This document shows, piece after piece, positions 35,831 to 44,558 of a DNA stretch of 64,000 nucleotides (position 1 is its first letter; every line of letters begins with the position of its first letter). The notes under the pieces are model-generated. The model was not told where the DNA came from and made no database searches. It saw only the letters and a program-made list of their open reading frames with translations. Location: positions 1,550,001 through 1,614,000 of the forward strand of contig NZ_CP036532.1 in assembly GCF_004331955.1 (NCBI RefSeq). Direction: 5' to 3'. A program made the translations under genes and the position numbers. The DNA comes from Roseitalea porphyridii. Its GTDB lineage: Bacteria > Pseudomonadota > Alphaproteobacteria > Rhizobiales > Rhizobiaceae.

Positions 35831-36617
35831 TGTGTTCGAGGCGCTGTTGCCCGACTTCGCGGACGATCCGCGCCAGCACGCGTCCGGAGCAATGCCGCGG
35901 GGTGAAGGCGACGCCTTCGAGCCGCTTCTCGGCCCCCGTCCGGTGACCGAGGCTTTCCAGCAGCGCACGCTCGATCGGGATTTCCCCCACGGCATGGCGC
36001 CAGCCGGCGGCGCGGCGGACGCGGTGGCTCTGCAATCGATGCTGACCGACGCGTTCGGTGCGCCCGAGACGGCGGGCGAGCCGCAATCCGAAATGGCCAC
36101 CGAGCCGCCGACGGAGCCGGTCGAGCCTGAGCCTCTTGCACAAGAGGCGGTCGCCTACGCCGAACCGGAGCCGGTCGAACCCGAAGGCCCGGACAAGGAT
36201 GCGATCATCGCGGAATTGCAGGCCGAGATCGCCGCGCTCAGGCAGGCGCATGCCGACGAGCTGGCGCGCCTGGGCGCCGAAGCGGTTCCGGCGATGGCCG
36301 AAACCGTCGCCGCCGCCGTCACGGCCGCGCTCGGTCCAATTCTCGCCCATCCGCTTCTGGCCGCCGTCGAGACGGCCGCGATCGACCGGTTCCGCGAGGA
36401 AGTCGCCGCCATGATCCGCGCGGGCGGGGGTGTCGCGGTCAGACTCTCCGGCCCGCAGGACCTGCTCGACACGGTGCGCGATGGCTGGCCCGAGGGGCTG
36501 GCGTTGCCCGACCTTGCCGTCGCAGACGGGCCTGAACTCGTTGCGATCGCCGATCAGGCGGTGCTGTCGACCCGGCTGGCCGAATTGCGGCCGCTGCTTC
36601 TGGGAGAGGGCTCGTGA
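35823..36617 (+). CDS. FliH-like flagellar export protein
   Basis: A 264-residue protein with a Pro/Glu-rich N-terminal half, a helical middle (AIIAELQAEIAALRQAHADE) and a C-terminal domain (VAVRLSGPQDLLDTVRDGWP, ADQAVLSTRLAELRPLLL) like that of FliH/YscL, the stator-like regulator of FliI. It overlaps fliF by 8 bases. Sequence conservation in this family is weak, so the assignment rests on the C-terminal pattern and position next to fliF. Confidence 0.6.
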   Translation: MRDVFEALLPDFADDPRQHASGAMPRGEGDAFEPLLGPRPVTEAFQQRTLDRDFPHGMAPAGGAADAVALQSMLTDAFGAPETAGEPQSEMATEPPTEPVEPEPLAQEAVAYAEPEPVEPEGPDKDAIIAELQAEIAALRQAHADELARLGAEAVPAMAETVAAAVTAALGPILAHPLLAAVETAAIDRFREEVAAMIRAGGGVAVRLSGPQDLLDTVRDGWPEGLALPDLAVADGPELVAIADQAVLSTRLAELRPLLLGEGS

Positions 36618-38005
36618 GCGCGGCGCAGGATCATCAGGAAATCATCATCATCAAGCGCAGCCACGATGATCATGACGATCATCACGGCGGCGCCTGGAAG
36701 ATCGCCTTCGCGGACTTCATGACGGCGATGTTCTGCCTGTTCCTCGTGCTCTGGCTGGTCAACGCCGCCAACGAGGAGACCAAGCAGGCGGTCGCCAGCT
36801 ACTTCAACCCGGTCAAGCTGGTCGACCGCAACCGCTCGGTGAAAGGCCTTTACGACGCGCAGGGCATTCAGGAGATCGAGGTGATCGCCTCCGAGGGCAC
36901 CGGCAAGGCCGGCTCCGGCGAGACCGATGCGGCCGGCGGCGGTCAGGCCGAAAAGACCGGCGCCCCGACCGGCGACGCCGAGTTCTTCGCCGACCCTTAC
37001 GAATCGCTCGATCAGATCGCCAGCCGCTACGAAGCCGGCGATGCGGCCGACGGCGAGCCGATGAGCGGCTTCAAGTCGTGGTCCTCCGAACAGAGCGACG
37101 CCCCCGCCGAGACGTTCTTCGATCCGTTCGCGCCCGAGCGGTGGACCGACATGCCGCGCCAGCCCCTGTCCGACTCGCCGCTCTCTGAGACCGGACAGCC
37201 GCCCGTGCCGGCGGTCGAGGGGCAGCCCGGCGAGACGGTGCCGGTCGGCACCGATCCCGATGCCGAGCCGGTCCCGGCGAACCTGTCCGAGCGGTTCGGA
37301 GAGCCATCCGGCGAGACCGCCACCGGCGATGCGGAGCGACCCGCGTTCGAGGGCGACACGGATCGGCCCGTGCAATCGGCAGGGCCCGATACGGCCGAAG
37401 GCGCCACTGCGGCCGAAACGGATACGGCCCCCATCGAATTGGCGGAAGCCGAAACCGCGGCCGGTGAAGTCGATACGCCGCCCGACGGGCAGAGCGAGTC
37501 CGCCGACCCGGCCGATCCCTCCGCCCAGGCGATCGCGGAAGCCGAACAGCTGCGCACCGAACTGACCGATGCGCTGACCCGGGCCTTCGGTGACGGCAAC
37601 GTGCTGGTCGAACAGCTCACCGTCGAGGCGATGCCCGACGCCATCCTGATCTCGCTGACCGACAATCTGCAGATTCCGATGTTCGAGATCGGATCGGCCG
37701 TGCCGTCGGGGCCGCTCGTCGTCGCGCTTGAAAAGGTCGGTGGGGTGATCGGCGCGCGCGCCGGCGGTATCCGCATCGAGGGGCACACCGACGCCCGGCA
37801 GTTCGCGCCCGGCACGTCCGACAACTGGCAGCTGTCGGGCGATCGTGCGCGGGCCGCCTATTACATGCTGGTGCGCGGCGGCGTTCCCGAAAACCGGTTC
37901 CGCGCCGTCACTGGCAAGGCCGACCGCGATCTGGCCGACGCCGCCGACCCGCTCAGCGCCCGCAACCGCCGCATCGACATCCTGCTGGAGCTCGGCGAGC
38001 AATGA
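36614..38005 (+). CDS. motB: Flagellar motor stator protein MotB
   Basis: A 463-residue stator protein. The single transmembrane helix begins WKIAFADFMTAMFCLFLVLW and contains the proton-carrying aspartate (Asp34). A long acidic Pro/Glu/Ala-rich linker (residues ~95-310) precedes the OmpA-type peptidoglycan-binding domain (GIRIEGHTDARQF, DRARAAYYMLVRGGVPENRF, ARNRRIDILLEL). GTG start overlapping the previous stop as GTGA. The linker is longer than in enterobacterial MotB. Confidence 0.96.
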   Translation: MSAAQDHQEIIIIKRSHDDHDDHHGGAWKIAFADFMTAMFCLFLVLWLVNAANEETKQAVASYFNPVKLVDRNRSVKGLYDAQGIQEIEVIASEGTGKAGSGETDAAGGGQAEKTGAPTGDAEFFADPYESLDQIASRYEAGDAADGEPMSGFKSWSSEQSDAPAETFFDPFAPERWTDMPRQPLSDSPLSETGQPPVPAVEGQPGETVPVGTDPDAEPVPANLSERFGEPSGETATGDAERPAFEGDTDRPVQSAGPDTAEGATAAETDTAPIELAEAETAAGEVDTPPDGQSESADPADPSAQAIAEAEQLRTELTDALTRAFGDGNVLVEQLTVEAMPDAILISLTDNLQIPMFEIGSAVPSGPLVVALEKVGGVIGARAGGIRIEGHTDARQFAPGTSDNWQLSGDRARAAYYMLVRGGVPENRFRAVTGKADRDLADAADPLSARNRRIDILLELGEQ

Positions 38006-39426
38006 CCGTCGCGCGCCTGATCGCGCCGCTGGCCCTGGGCGCCGCCGCCGTCACCGCGTCCGTGCCGTCTTTCGCCGCCTCGGACATTCCGACCCGGCCG
38101 CTCGGCGCGGTCCGCTCGCTGCATCATATCCAGGACCAGATCGCCGGCGGCGATCCCTCGGCCTTCCAGGTCCAGCCCAGCACGCTGCGCATCATTGACG
38201 GAATTTTCGCCGCCATCGACACCGGTTCGTTCTCCGAGCCGGATCAGCGGCGCGCGGTGCTCGCCTACGCCGTCAGCGGCGGCAATCCCGCCACCTTCGC
38301 GATGCTGTACGATGCGCTTGCACCGCATCTGGAAGGCGAAACGGAAAAGGTCGTCGCCGACGCGGTCGCGGCCGCGCTCATCGGCCGCCGCGTGAGCGAT
38401 GATCCGCGCGCCAGCCCGCTGGCGATCGGCGGCATGCTCGGCGCCGGTCTGGCGCTGCTCAACGGCATCAACGCCGAGGATGCGGCCGCGCAGACCGCCT
38501 ATCTGCGCCAGGCCCTGCTGCTCGCGCCGGGTACGCTCGTCGAGGAATCCGCCCTGCGCCGCCTGATGCCGCTGCACACGGCCGCCGGCGACCATGCGGC
38601 CTTCCTGGTCGCAGCGAGCCGCTATGCGCGCACATTCATCGATTCGCCCTACGCATCCGACTTCGCAACATCGCTCGTCGCCGGTGGCGAGGCCTTGATG
38701 CAGCCGAACCATCACGAGCGGCTTGCCGAGATCATTTCCTTCATGCCGGCCGCCCATCGCCGCTCGATCGTCGCGCGCCAGATGCGGGCCGCAACGGTTG
38801 CCGGCAATTTCGAGCTGGTGCGTTTTCTGGAGGCCCGCTTCAGCGACGAGATCGAAGCGCGTCAGGCCGCCATCGCCGGCACCGACGTCTCGCCGCCCGA
38901 TCCCGCCGATACGCTGCGGCAACGCCTTTACGCGCTGATGGCCAATATCGCTTCCGCCGATCACCGCAAGGTCGCGGCCGAACTCGACGCGATCGATGCC
39001 GAGGCGCTGCCGCCGGCCGACAGGCAGTTGCTCGAGGTGGCGCGGGCCGTCGTCCGCGAGATGACGCGGCCGGGCGACCGCAGGGCCGAACAAGCGACGC
39101 CGGATGCGCCCGAAGCCGAGGCCGTCGAGGCGGCCAGCGCGCCGCCCGCGCAGGATGACGAGGATTTCGATCTGCCGATGCAGCCGGACGAGGACCAGGT
39201 TCGCACCGTGTTGCCGGGTTATGGCACGACCGCCGAGCCTGTGCTTCCCGCCCGGGCAACCGCGCCGGTCGCCGACAGCGAGCCGCAGACGCCACCGGCT
39301 GTTCCGGCCCGTGCCGACGAGGCAGACGGCGTCGACGCCGTGCCGGCAGAGCACCGCGATTTCATGTCGAGCGCCCGGGACATGCTCCGGGATGTCGAGA
39401 CCGTGCTGGAGGAAAAGGGTCAATGA
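38002..39426 (+). CDS. motC: Motility protein MotC
   Basis: A 474-residue periplasmic protein found in rhizobia, where it is needed for motor rotation together with MotB. It has a signal peptide (LIAPLALGAAAVTASVPSFA), then the family start RPLGAVRSLHHIQDQIAGGD, helical repeats across residues 60-340 and an acidic low-complexity tail. It overlaps motB by 4 bases and fliK by 4 bases, so the operon fliF-fliH-motB-motC-fliK is tightly packed. Confidence 0.93.
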   Translation: MTVARLIAPLALGAAAVTASVPSFAASDIPTRPLGAVRSLHHIQDQIAGGDPSAFQVQPSTLRIIDGIFAAIDTGSFSEPDQRRAVLAYAVSGGNPATFAMLYDALAPHLEGETEKVVADAVAAALIGRRVSDDPRASPLAIGGMLGAGLALLNGINAEDAAAQTAYLRQALLLAPGTLVEESALRRLMPLHTAAGDHAAFLVAASRYARTFIDSPYASDFATSLVAGGEALMQPNHHERLAEIISFMPAAHRRSIVARQMRAATVAGNFELVRFLEARFSDEIEARQAAIAGTDVSPPDPADTLRQRLYALMANIASADHRKVAAELDAIDAEALPPADRQLLEVARAVVREMTRPGDRRAEQATPDAPEAEAVEAASAPPAQDDEDFDLPMQPDEDQVRTVLPGYGTTAEPVLPARATAPVADSEPQTPPAVPARADEADGVDAVPAEHRDFMSSARDMLRDVETVLEEKGQ

Positions 39427-40775
39427 GTCAGCTTGCGATCATGCCGGGTCAGCAGGGCGTTGCGGCTGCGGGCTCACGGGGCGCCGCGGCGGCCGCCGGC
39501 CAGTCCGGCGATGGCTTCGCCTCCGCGCTGGGCAAGGCCCGCAAGGCGGCCGATGGTTCGCCCGAAACCCGCGCCGGCAAGGCTGAGGAACGGGATGCTG
39601 CGTCAAAGGGCGACCGCTCCGCAGATGGCGGCGAAACGGCCGGCGACGCGAAGGTCAAAGGACGCGGAGAAGGCCAGTCGGTTCGGGCAACCGCGTCGGC
39701 GGTAGATCCGAAGATCGGCGCGAAGACCTCGACCGAGGACGTCGATTCGACCGGCGACAAGGCGGGAACGCGCGATGGTGACGAGGCGGCGGGGGCCGAA
39801 GGCGAGGCCGGCAAGGCGGGCGAAGAAGGCGCTGGCGGCAGCCCGGTCGCGACGGTGATGGCCGTCATGTCGCTGCTCAATGCCAAGACCGTGGGCCCGC
39901 AGGAAGCCCAGGGTGCGCGCGGCGCTGGCGCCGCCCCGCAGCGCGGTGGCGGCAGGATCGACGGCGAAGCCATGCTTTCCGTCCGCACCGGCGCGCTCGA
40001 AGCGGACAAGGCCATGGCGCAGACCGTTCTCGGTGGCGCGCAGAAGGATGTCGGCGCGGCGATCGAGGCGGCATTCGGCGGCAGGCCGGAAGGCGGATCG
40101 CCCGACAACGCCTTCGACAAGGGCAAAGCGGCCGCCATGCAGGAGAGCGTGGTGCGGTTCGAGGGCCAGCCGGGGCAGGGCGCCAAGCCCGCCGCAGGTC
40201 TTGCCGCGCCCGCGCCCATACCCGCCGATGGCGCAAGACCGCAGCCGATCGTCGTTCCGGTCGATCTGGGCCGCGCGCTCGCAGGCGAGGGCGACCTGCC
40301 GGCATCGATGCGCGAGGCGGTGTCCTCGCACGTGGCGCGGGTCATGGCGACGCCGGTGCAGGGCCAGCCAATGTCGGTGCTGCGCATCCAGCTCCAGCCG
40401 GCCCATCTCGGCCAGGTCAACGTCACCATGCGCCTGTCCGGTGAACAGGTCCACGTCACGCTGACCCCCGACAGCGCCTCGGCGGCGCGCGTCCTTGGAT
40501 CGGATCAGGATGCCATCGCCGGTGTGCTGCGCTCGCTCGGCGGCGCGTTTGCCGGTGCCAGCGTCGAAGTCGGCGGTGACATGCAGGCCCGCCAGCCCGG
40601 CGACGGCGGTGCCGCGCGCGACGGGTCGGCCGCGCAGGGCGAAGCCTTCCGTGACGAAGGCGGGCGTCAGCGGCCCGGTTCGGGCGCCATGACGCACGGC
40701 GAGCCGACCGATGCGGGCGGCCCACCACGCGGCGGAGCGCAGACGTCAAGCGGCGATGGTCGAATCATTATCTGA
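39423..40775 (+). CDS. fliK: Flagellar hook-length control protein FliK (MotD-type)
   Basis: A 450-residue protein rich in Ala, Gly and Lys. Only the C-terminal Flg_hook domain is conserved: PMSVLRIQLQPAHLGQVNVT, MRLSGEQVHVTLTPDSASAA. The gene in this position after motC was first called motD in Sinorhizobium and later shown to be the hook-length ruler FliK. It ends the motB operon 3 bases before a CtrA-type box. Confidence 0.88.
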   Translation: MSQLAIMPGQQGVAAAGSRGAAAAAGQSGDGFASALGKARKAADGSPETRAGKAEERDAASKGDRSADGGETAGDAKVKGRGEGQSVRATASAVDPKIGAKTSTEDVDSTGDKAGTRDGDEAAGAEGEAGKAGEEGAGGSPVATVMAVMSLLNAKTVGPQEAQGARGAGAAPQRGGGRIDGEAMLSVRTGALEADKAMAQTVLGGAQKDVGAAIEAAFGGRPEGGSPDNAFDKGKAAAMQESVVRFEGQPGQGAKPAAGLAAPAPIPADGARPQPIVVPVDLGRALAGEGDLPASMREAVSSHVARVMATPVQGQPMSVLRIQLQPAHLGQVNVTMRLSGEQVHVTLTPDSASAARVLGSDQDAIAGVLRSLGGAFAGASVEVGGDMQARQPGDGGAARDGSAAQGEAFRDEGGRQRPGSGAMTHGEPTDAGGPPRGGAQTSSGDGRIII

Positions 40776-40778
40776 TGG

Positions 40779-40794
40779 TTAACGACCCGTTAAC
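40779..40794 (+). promoter_or_regulatory. Perfect CtrA-type box upstream of rem
   Basis: TTAA at 40779-40782, 7 bases, TTAAC at 40790-40794: an exact match to the CtrA recognition sequence TTAA-N7-TTAA(C). It is 174 bases before the rem start, in the only sizeable non-coding gap (40776-40967) upstream of this regulator. TTAA is rare in this GC-rich window. CtrA binding is inference. Confidence 0.55.
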
Positions 40795-40967
40795 GCGATC
40801 GGCGAGACTTGCCCGGGCCTTGTCGCAAAAGGGTTTTCGGCGCTGCGAGCGGCGCAGTTTCGATTCGTTGCATTCCGGCAACCCATGAAATCTTGGGGGG
40901 TGAGGGCCCTTCCGTACGGTCATAGCAATAGTGCATCGACTGGGGATTTGATTGGCGGGCAACAGAT

Positions 40968-41702
40968 ATGATCGTGATTGTCGACGACCGGGATGCGGTG
41001 CTGGACGCATACCGGGGGATGTTTTCTCGTATTGGCTATTCCGTTTTCGGAATGAATTCTTTGGAGGTCGAAGACTGGCTTGAAAGCAGTACTTCCGACG
41101 AGCTCGAAAGCATTCAGTCTTTTCTGATTGGAAAGACAAACGACGAGGATCGACTTATCAACGCGCTCCGCGCCCGGACGCGCGTTCCGATCATCGCCAT
41201 GCTCGAGACCGGTTCGCTCGACGAGACCCTTCAGCGGTTCGACATCGGCGCCGATGACGTGGTCCGCAAGCCGGTGCACGTCCGCGAGATCCTCGCCCGC
41301 ATCTCGGCGATCCGCCGCCGCGCGCAGGACAGCAAGACCTACATCGACTGCGGCCGCCTGCGCGTGTTCATGGACGGGCGTGACCCGCTGATCGACGGCA
41401 AGCCGTTCCCGCTGCCGCGTCGCGAGCGCCGGGTGCTGGAGTATCTGGCCGGCAATGGCGAGCGCCGCGCCTCGCGCACCCAAGTCTACAACGCCGTCTA
41501 CGGTGTCCTCGAGGAGCATGTCGAGGAGTGCGTGATCGAAAGCCACATCTCCAAGCTTCGCAAGAAGCTGACCAAGGCGCTCGGCGTCAACGTGATCGAT
41601 TCGCGCCGTTATCTCGGCTACCGGCTCGACATCGAGGCGCTGCGCGCCGCCGGCCGTGCGGCCGAGATCGTCGAGCAGCCTCGGGCAAGCTTGGCGGTGT
41701 AA
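40968..41702 (+). CDS. rem: OmpR-type flagellar regulator Rem/FtcR
   Basis: A 244-residue regulator with a receiver-like domain (residues 1-115) and a winged-helix DNA-binding domain (LPRRERRVLEYLAGNGERRA, VIESHISKLRKKLTKALGVN, VIDSRRYLGYRL). It matches Rem of Sinorhizobium and FtcR of Brucella, the activator of class II flagellar genes. The N terminus has the acidic pair IVDDRD and the conserved Lys in VVRKPVH, but the phospho-acceptor aspartate expected near residue 50-55 is not there (sequence ESIQSFLIGK), so it is probably active without phosphorylation. Confidence 0.92.
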   Translation: MIVIVDDRDAVLDAYRGMFSRIGYSVFGMNSLEVEDWLESSTSDELESIQSFLIGKTNDEDRLINALRARTRVPIIAMLETGSLDETLQRFDIGADDVVRKPVHVREILARISAIRRRAQDSKTYIDCGRLRVFMDGRDPLIDGKPFPLPRRERRVLEYLAGNGERRASRTQVYNAVYGVLEEHVEECVIESHISKLRKKLTKALGVNVIDSRRYLGYRLDIEALRAAGRAAEIVEQPRASLAV

Positions 41703-41728
41703 CCTTCTCGCACATTCGCGAGAAGGAG
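41703..41728 (+). promoter_or_regulatory. Hairpin over the flgE ribosome binding site
   Basis: CCTTCTCGC (41703-41711) pairs perfectly with GCGAGAAGG (41718-41726) around the loop ACATTC. It begins directly after the rem stop codon, and its 3' arm overlaps the Shine-Dalgarno AGAAGGAG of flgE (41721-41728). It could hold back hook protein translation in read-through mRNA or end rem transcripts; no T run follows, so translational control fits better. Confidence 0.5.
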
Positions 41729-41736
41729 TCCGTCCG

Positions 41737-42987
41737 ATGAGTCTTTACGGCATGATGCGTACCGGCGTGTCCGGCATGCAGGGTCAGGCGAGCAAGCTTG
41801 CGACGGTCGCCGACAACATCGCCAATTCGGCAACCACCGGCTACAAGAAGCTCGGCGTCGAGTTCTCGACGCTGGTGGTCAACAATCTGCCCAACAGCCA
41901 CAACTCCGGCGGCATCATCACCAATGTGCGCCAGCACATCTCCCAGCAGGGCGTGATGCAGTTCACCAATTCGGGCCTTGATCTGGCCGTGGATGGTGGC
42001 GGGTTCTTCGTCGTCAAGGACGATAACGGCTCCTCCTTCATGACGCGCGCCGGATCGTTCGTGCCCGACGAGGAGGGCCGTCTGGTCAATTCGGCCGGCT
42101 ACTATCTGGCCGGCTACAGCTATGACAATGGCGATCCCGCCGTCACGGCCAACAGCCTCGACGGCACCGAGATCGTGCGTCTCGACAACACCGAGATGAC
42201 CGCGACGCCCAGCCAGTTCGGCAACTTCAGGGTCAACTTCCCGGCCGATGAGCCGGCCTCCGCCGCGCCGCTGCCCTCGACCAACGTGGCGGCCGCCGAG
42301 TTCACCCACAAATCGTCCGTTCTGGCCTATGACAATCTGGGCGGCTCGCAGTTGCTCGATGTCTACATGACCAAGACGGCGGCCAACACCTGGGAGGTCG
42401 CGGTCTTCGATCAGGCCCAGGCCGCGCCGGGCACGAACTTCCCCTATGGCGCCGGTCCGCTCGCGACCCAGACCGTGACCTTCGACGGCACGACGGGGCA
42501 GCCCAACGGCGCCACGACGATCGCCGTGCCCGTGCCCGACGGTCAGACGCTGACCTTCGACATGGCGGGCAGCACCCAGCTTTCGGCCGACTTCACCGCC
42601 TACGACGTCTCCGTCGATGGCAACGCGCCATCCTCGGTCGAGGAGTTGAACATCGCGGCCGACGGCACCGTCTACGCCCAGTACGAGAACGAGACGCTGC
42701 GGCCGCTGTTCCGCGTGCCGCTGGCGACGGTGATGAGCCCGGACCGGCTGACGTCGCTGTCGGGCAACATCTTCGTCGCCAACGAGGACAGTGGCGATGT
42801 CCGGCTCGGCTTTCCCGGCGAGGACGATCTGGGCGGCATCGTGTCCGGCGCGCTGGAATCCTCGAACGTCGACATCGCCGAGGAACTGACCAAGATGATC
42901 GAGGGGCAGCGCAACTACACCGCAAATTCGAAAGTCTTTCAGACCGGTTCGGAGCTGATGGACGTCTTGTTAACCCTCAAGCGCTAG
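41737..42987 (+). CDS. flgE: Flagellar hook protein FlgE
   Basis: A 416-residue hook protein. It has MSLYGMMRTGVSGMQGQASK, DNIANSATTGYKKLGVEF, LDLAVDGGGFFVVKDD, MTRAGSF, the FlgE D2 region, and the C-terminal ESSNVDIAEELTKMIEGQRN and SKVFQTGSELMDVLLTLKR. ATG 41737 follows AGAAGGAG; the open frame extends upstream into rem but those codons are not part of the family. Confidence 0.96.
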   Translation: MSLYGMMRTGVSGMQGQASKLATVADNIANSATTGYKKLGVEFSTLVVNNLPNSHNSGGIITNVRQHISQQGVMQFTNSGLDLAVDGGGFFVVKDDNGSSFMTRAGSFVPDEEGRLVNSAGYYLAGYSYDNGDPAVTANSLDGTEIVRLDNTEMTATPSQFGNFRVNFPADEPASAAPLPSTNVAAAEFTHKSSVLAYDNLGGSQLLDVYMTKTAANTWEVAVFDQAQAAPGTNFPYGAGPLATQTVTFDGTTGQPNGATTIAVPVPDGQTLTFDMAGSTQLSADFTAYDVSVDGNAPSSVEELNIAADGTVYAQYENETLRPLFRVPLATVMSPDRLTSLSGNIFVANEDSGDVRLGFPGEDDLGGIVSGALESSNVDIAEELTKMIEGQRNYTANSKVFQTGSELMDVLLTLKR

Positions 42988-43090
42988 TTTTGCGCCTCAA
43001 GGGCCAGCATGTGGGGCATGATGGGGTGGTGTCGGCTGGCTTTGGTAATTCGATGAAGCCTGTTCCCGGGGTGCCTGGCAGGGAAATGTC

Positions 43091-44554
43091 ATGACGCTGA
43101 CAGCCGCCATCAAGATAGCGCAGTCGTCGCTCTTCAATGTGTCCCAGCAGACACAGCTCGCCTCGCGCAACATTTCCGACGCGGGCAATCAGGACTATGT
43201 GCGCCGCGACGCGCGCGTGTCGACCGCGCCATATGGGGCTCGCGTCTATTCGATCGAGCGGGCCGACCAGCCCGCGCTCTTCCGCAGCGCCCTTTCGGCG
43301 CTGTCCGACAGTTCCGCCCAGTCCGTGATCGGCGACGCGGCCTCGCGGCTTCAGACGATCGTCAACGGCGTCGACAACCAGAATTCGCCCGCGACCAAGA
43401 TCGATGCGCTGCGCGACGCGCTGCAGGTCTTTTCGTCGGACGCGTCCAACTCGATCCTTGGCGCCGCCAGCGTCGATGCGGCGCGCGATCTGGCCCGCTC
43501 GATCAGCAGCGCCTCGCGCGATGTGCAGGCCTTCCGCGGCCAGATCGACCGCGACATCGCGGCGGGCGTCGACCAGTTGCGCGGCCTGCTCGACCAGTTC
43601 GAGCAGGTCAACAGCCAGGTGGTCAGCGGCACGCGGACCGGCCGCGACATCAATGACGAACTTGACCAGCGCGACGCGCTGCTCAAGCAGATGTCCGAAT
43701 ATGTCTCGATTTCGGTCGTCACCCGCGACAACAACGACATGGTGCTCTTCGCGGGGCAGGGGATCACGCTGTTCGAGACTGTTCCGCGCGCGATCAGCTT
43801 CGACGCGCAGGCGGCCTACGATGCCACCACGACCGGAAATCCGCTGCGCATCGACGGCGTGCCGCTGCATGTCGGCCAGGGCGCCAACACCTCCGCGTCG
43901 GGCAAGCTGCCCGCGCTGATCCAGGCGCGCGACACCGTCGCCGTCCAGCAGCAGGCGCAGCTCGACGAGATCGCCCGCGGCCTCGTCGAGACCTTCGCCG
44001 AGACCGACCAGACCGGTGGCGGCGCGCCCCCGCTTGCCGGCCTGTTCACCTATGCGGGCGGCCCGGCGGTTCCCCCGGCGGGCACGATGGTCCCCGGCAT
44101 CGCAGGCACGCTTTCGGTCAATGCCGCCTTCGATCCCGACCTCGGCGGCGATCCGATGCTTCTGCGCGACGGCGGAGCGAATGGTGCGGCCTACATCGCC
44201 AACACCACCGGCGGAGCGGCCTATTCGGACAACATCATCGGCCTGATCGGTGCGATCGACGCGCCGCGGACCATCGACCCGGCTGCCGGCGTCCCCGGCG
44301 ACCGGTCGGTATCGGGCCTCGCCGGTGCCTCGATCGGCTGGATCGAGAACATGCGCTCGTCGGCCGACCTCGCGTCCCAGAGCAAGAAGGCGCTGCACGA
44401 CAAGCTGTCCGGCGACTTCCTGGCCAAGACGGGCGTGTCGATCGACGACGAGATGACCAAGCTGATCGCGCTCGAACAGTCCTACGAGGCCTCGGCCCGG
44501 ATCATGCGGGTCGTCGACCAGCTTTACGACGCACTGTTCGCGGCGGTGAGGTAA
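43091..44554 (+). CDS. flgK: Hook-filament junction protein FlgK
   Basis: A 487-residue hook-associated protein 1. N terminus: QQTQLASRNISDAGNQDYVR; coiled middle with DQRDALLKQMSEYVSISVV; C terminus: GVSIDDEMTKLIALEQSYEA, SARIMRVVDQLYDALFAAVR. AGGGA precedes the ATG. The 103-base gap after flgE holds no obvious terminator. It heads the flgK-flgL-flaF-flbT-flgD-fliQ group. Confidence 0.94.
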   Translation: MTLTAAIKIAQSSLFNVSQQTQLASRNISDAGNQDYVRRDARVSTAPYGARVYSIERADQPALFRSALSALSDSSAQSVIGDAASRLQTIVNGVDNQNSPATKIDALRDALQVFSSDASNSILGAASVDAARDLARSISSASRDVQAFRGQIDRDIAAGVDQLRGLLDQFEQVNSQVVSGTRTGRDINDELDQRDALLKQMSEYVSISVVTRDNNDMVLFAGQGITLFETVPRAISFDAQAAYDATTTGNPLRIDGVPLHVGQGANTSASGKLPALIQARDTVAVQQQAQLDEIARGLVETFAETDQTGGGAPPLAGLFTYAGGPAVPPAGTMVPGIAGTLSVNAAFDPDLGGDPMLLRDGGANGAAYIANTTGGAAYSDNIIGLIGAIDAPRTIDPAAGVPGDRSVSGLAGASIGWIENMRSSADLASQSKKALHDKLSGDFLAKTGVSIDDEMTKLIALEQSYEASARIMRVVDQLYDALFAAVR

Positions 44555-44558
44555 GGCG

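Noticed and set aside
42970-42987. TTAACC at the end of flgE as a CtrA half-site for flgK
   Set aside because: It lies in the flgE coding sequence and has no second TTAA at 7-base spacing.
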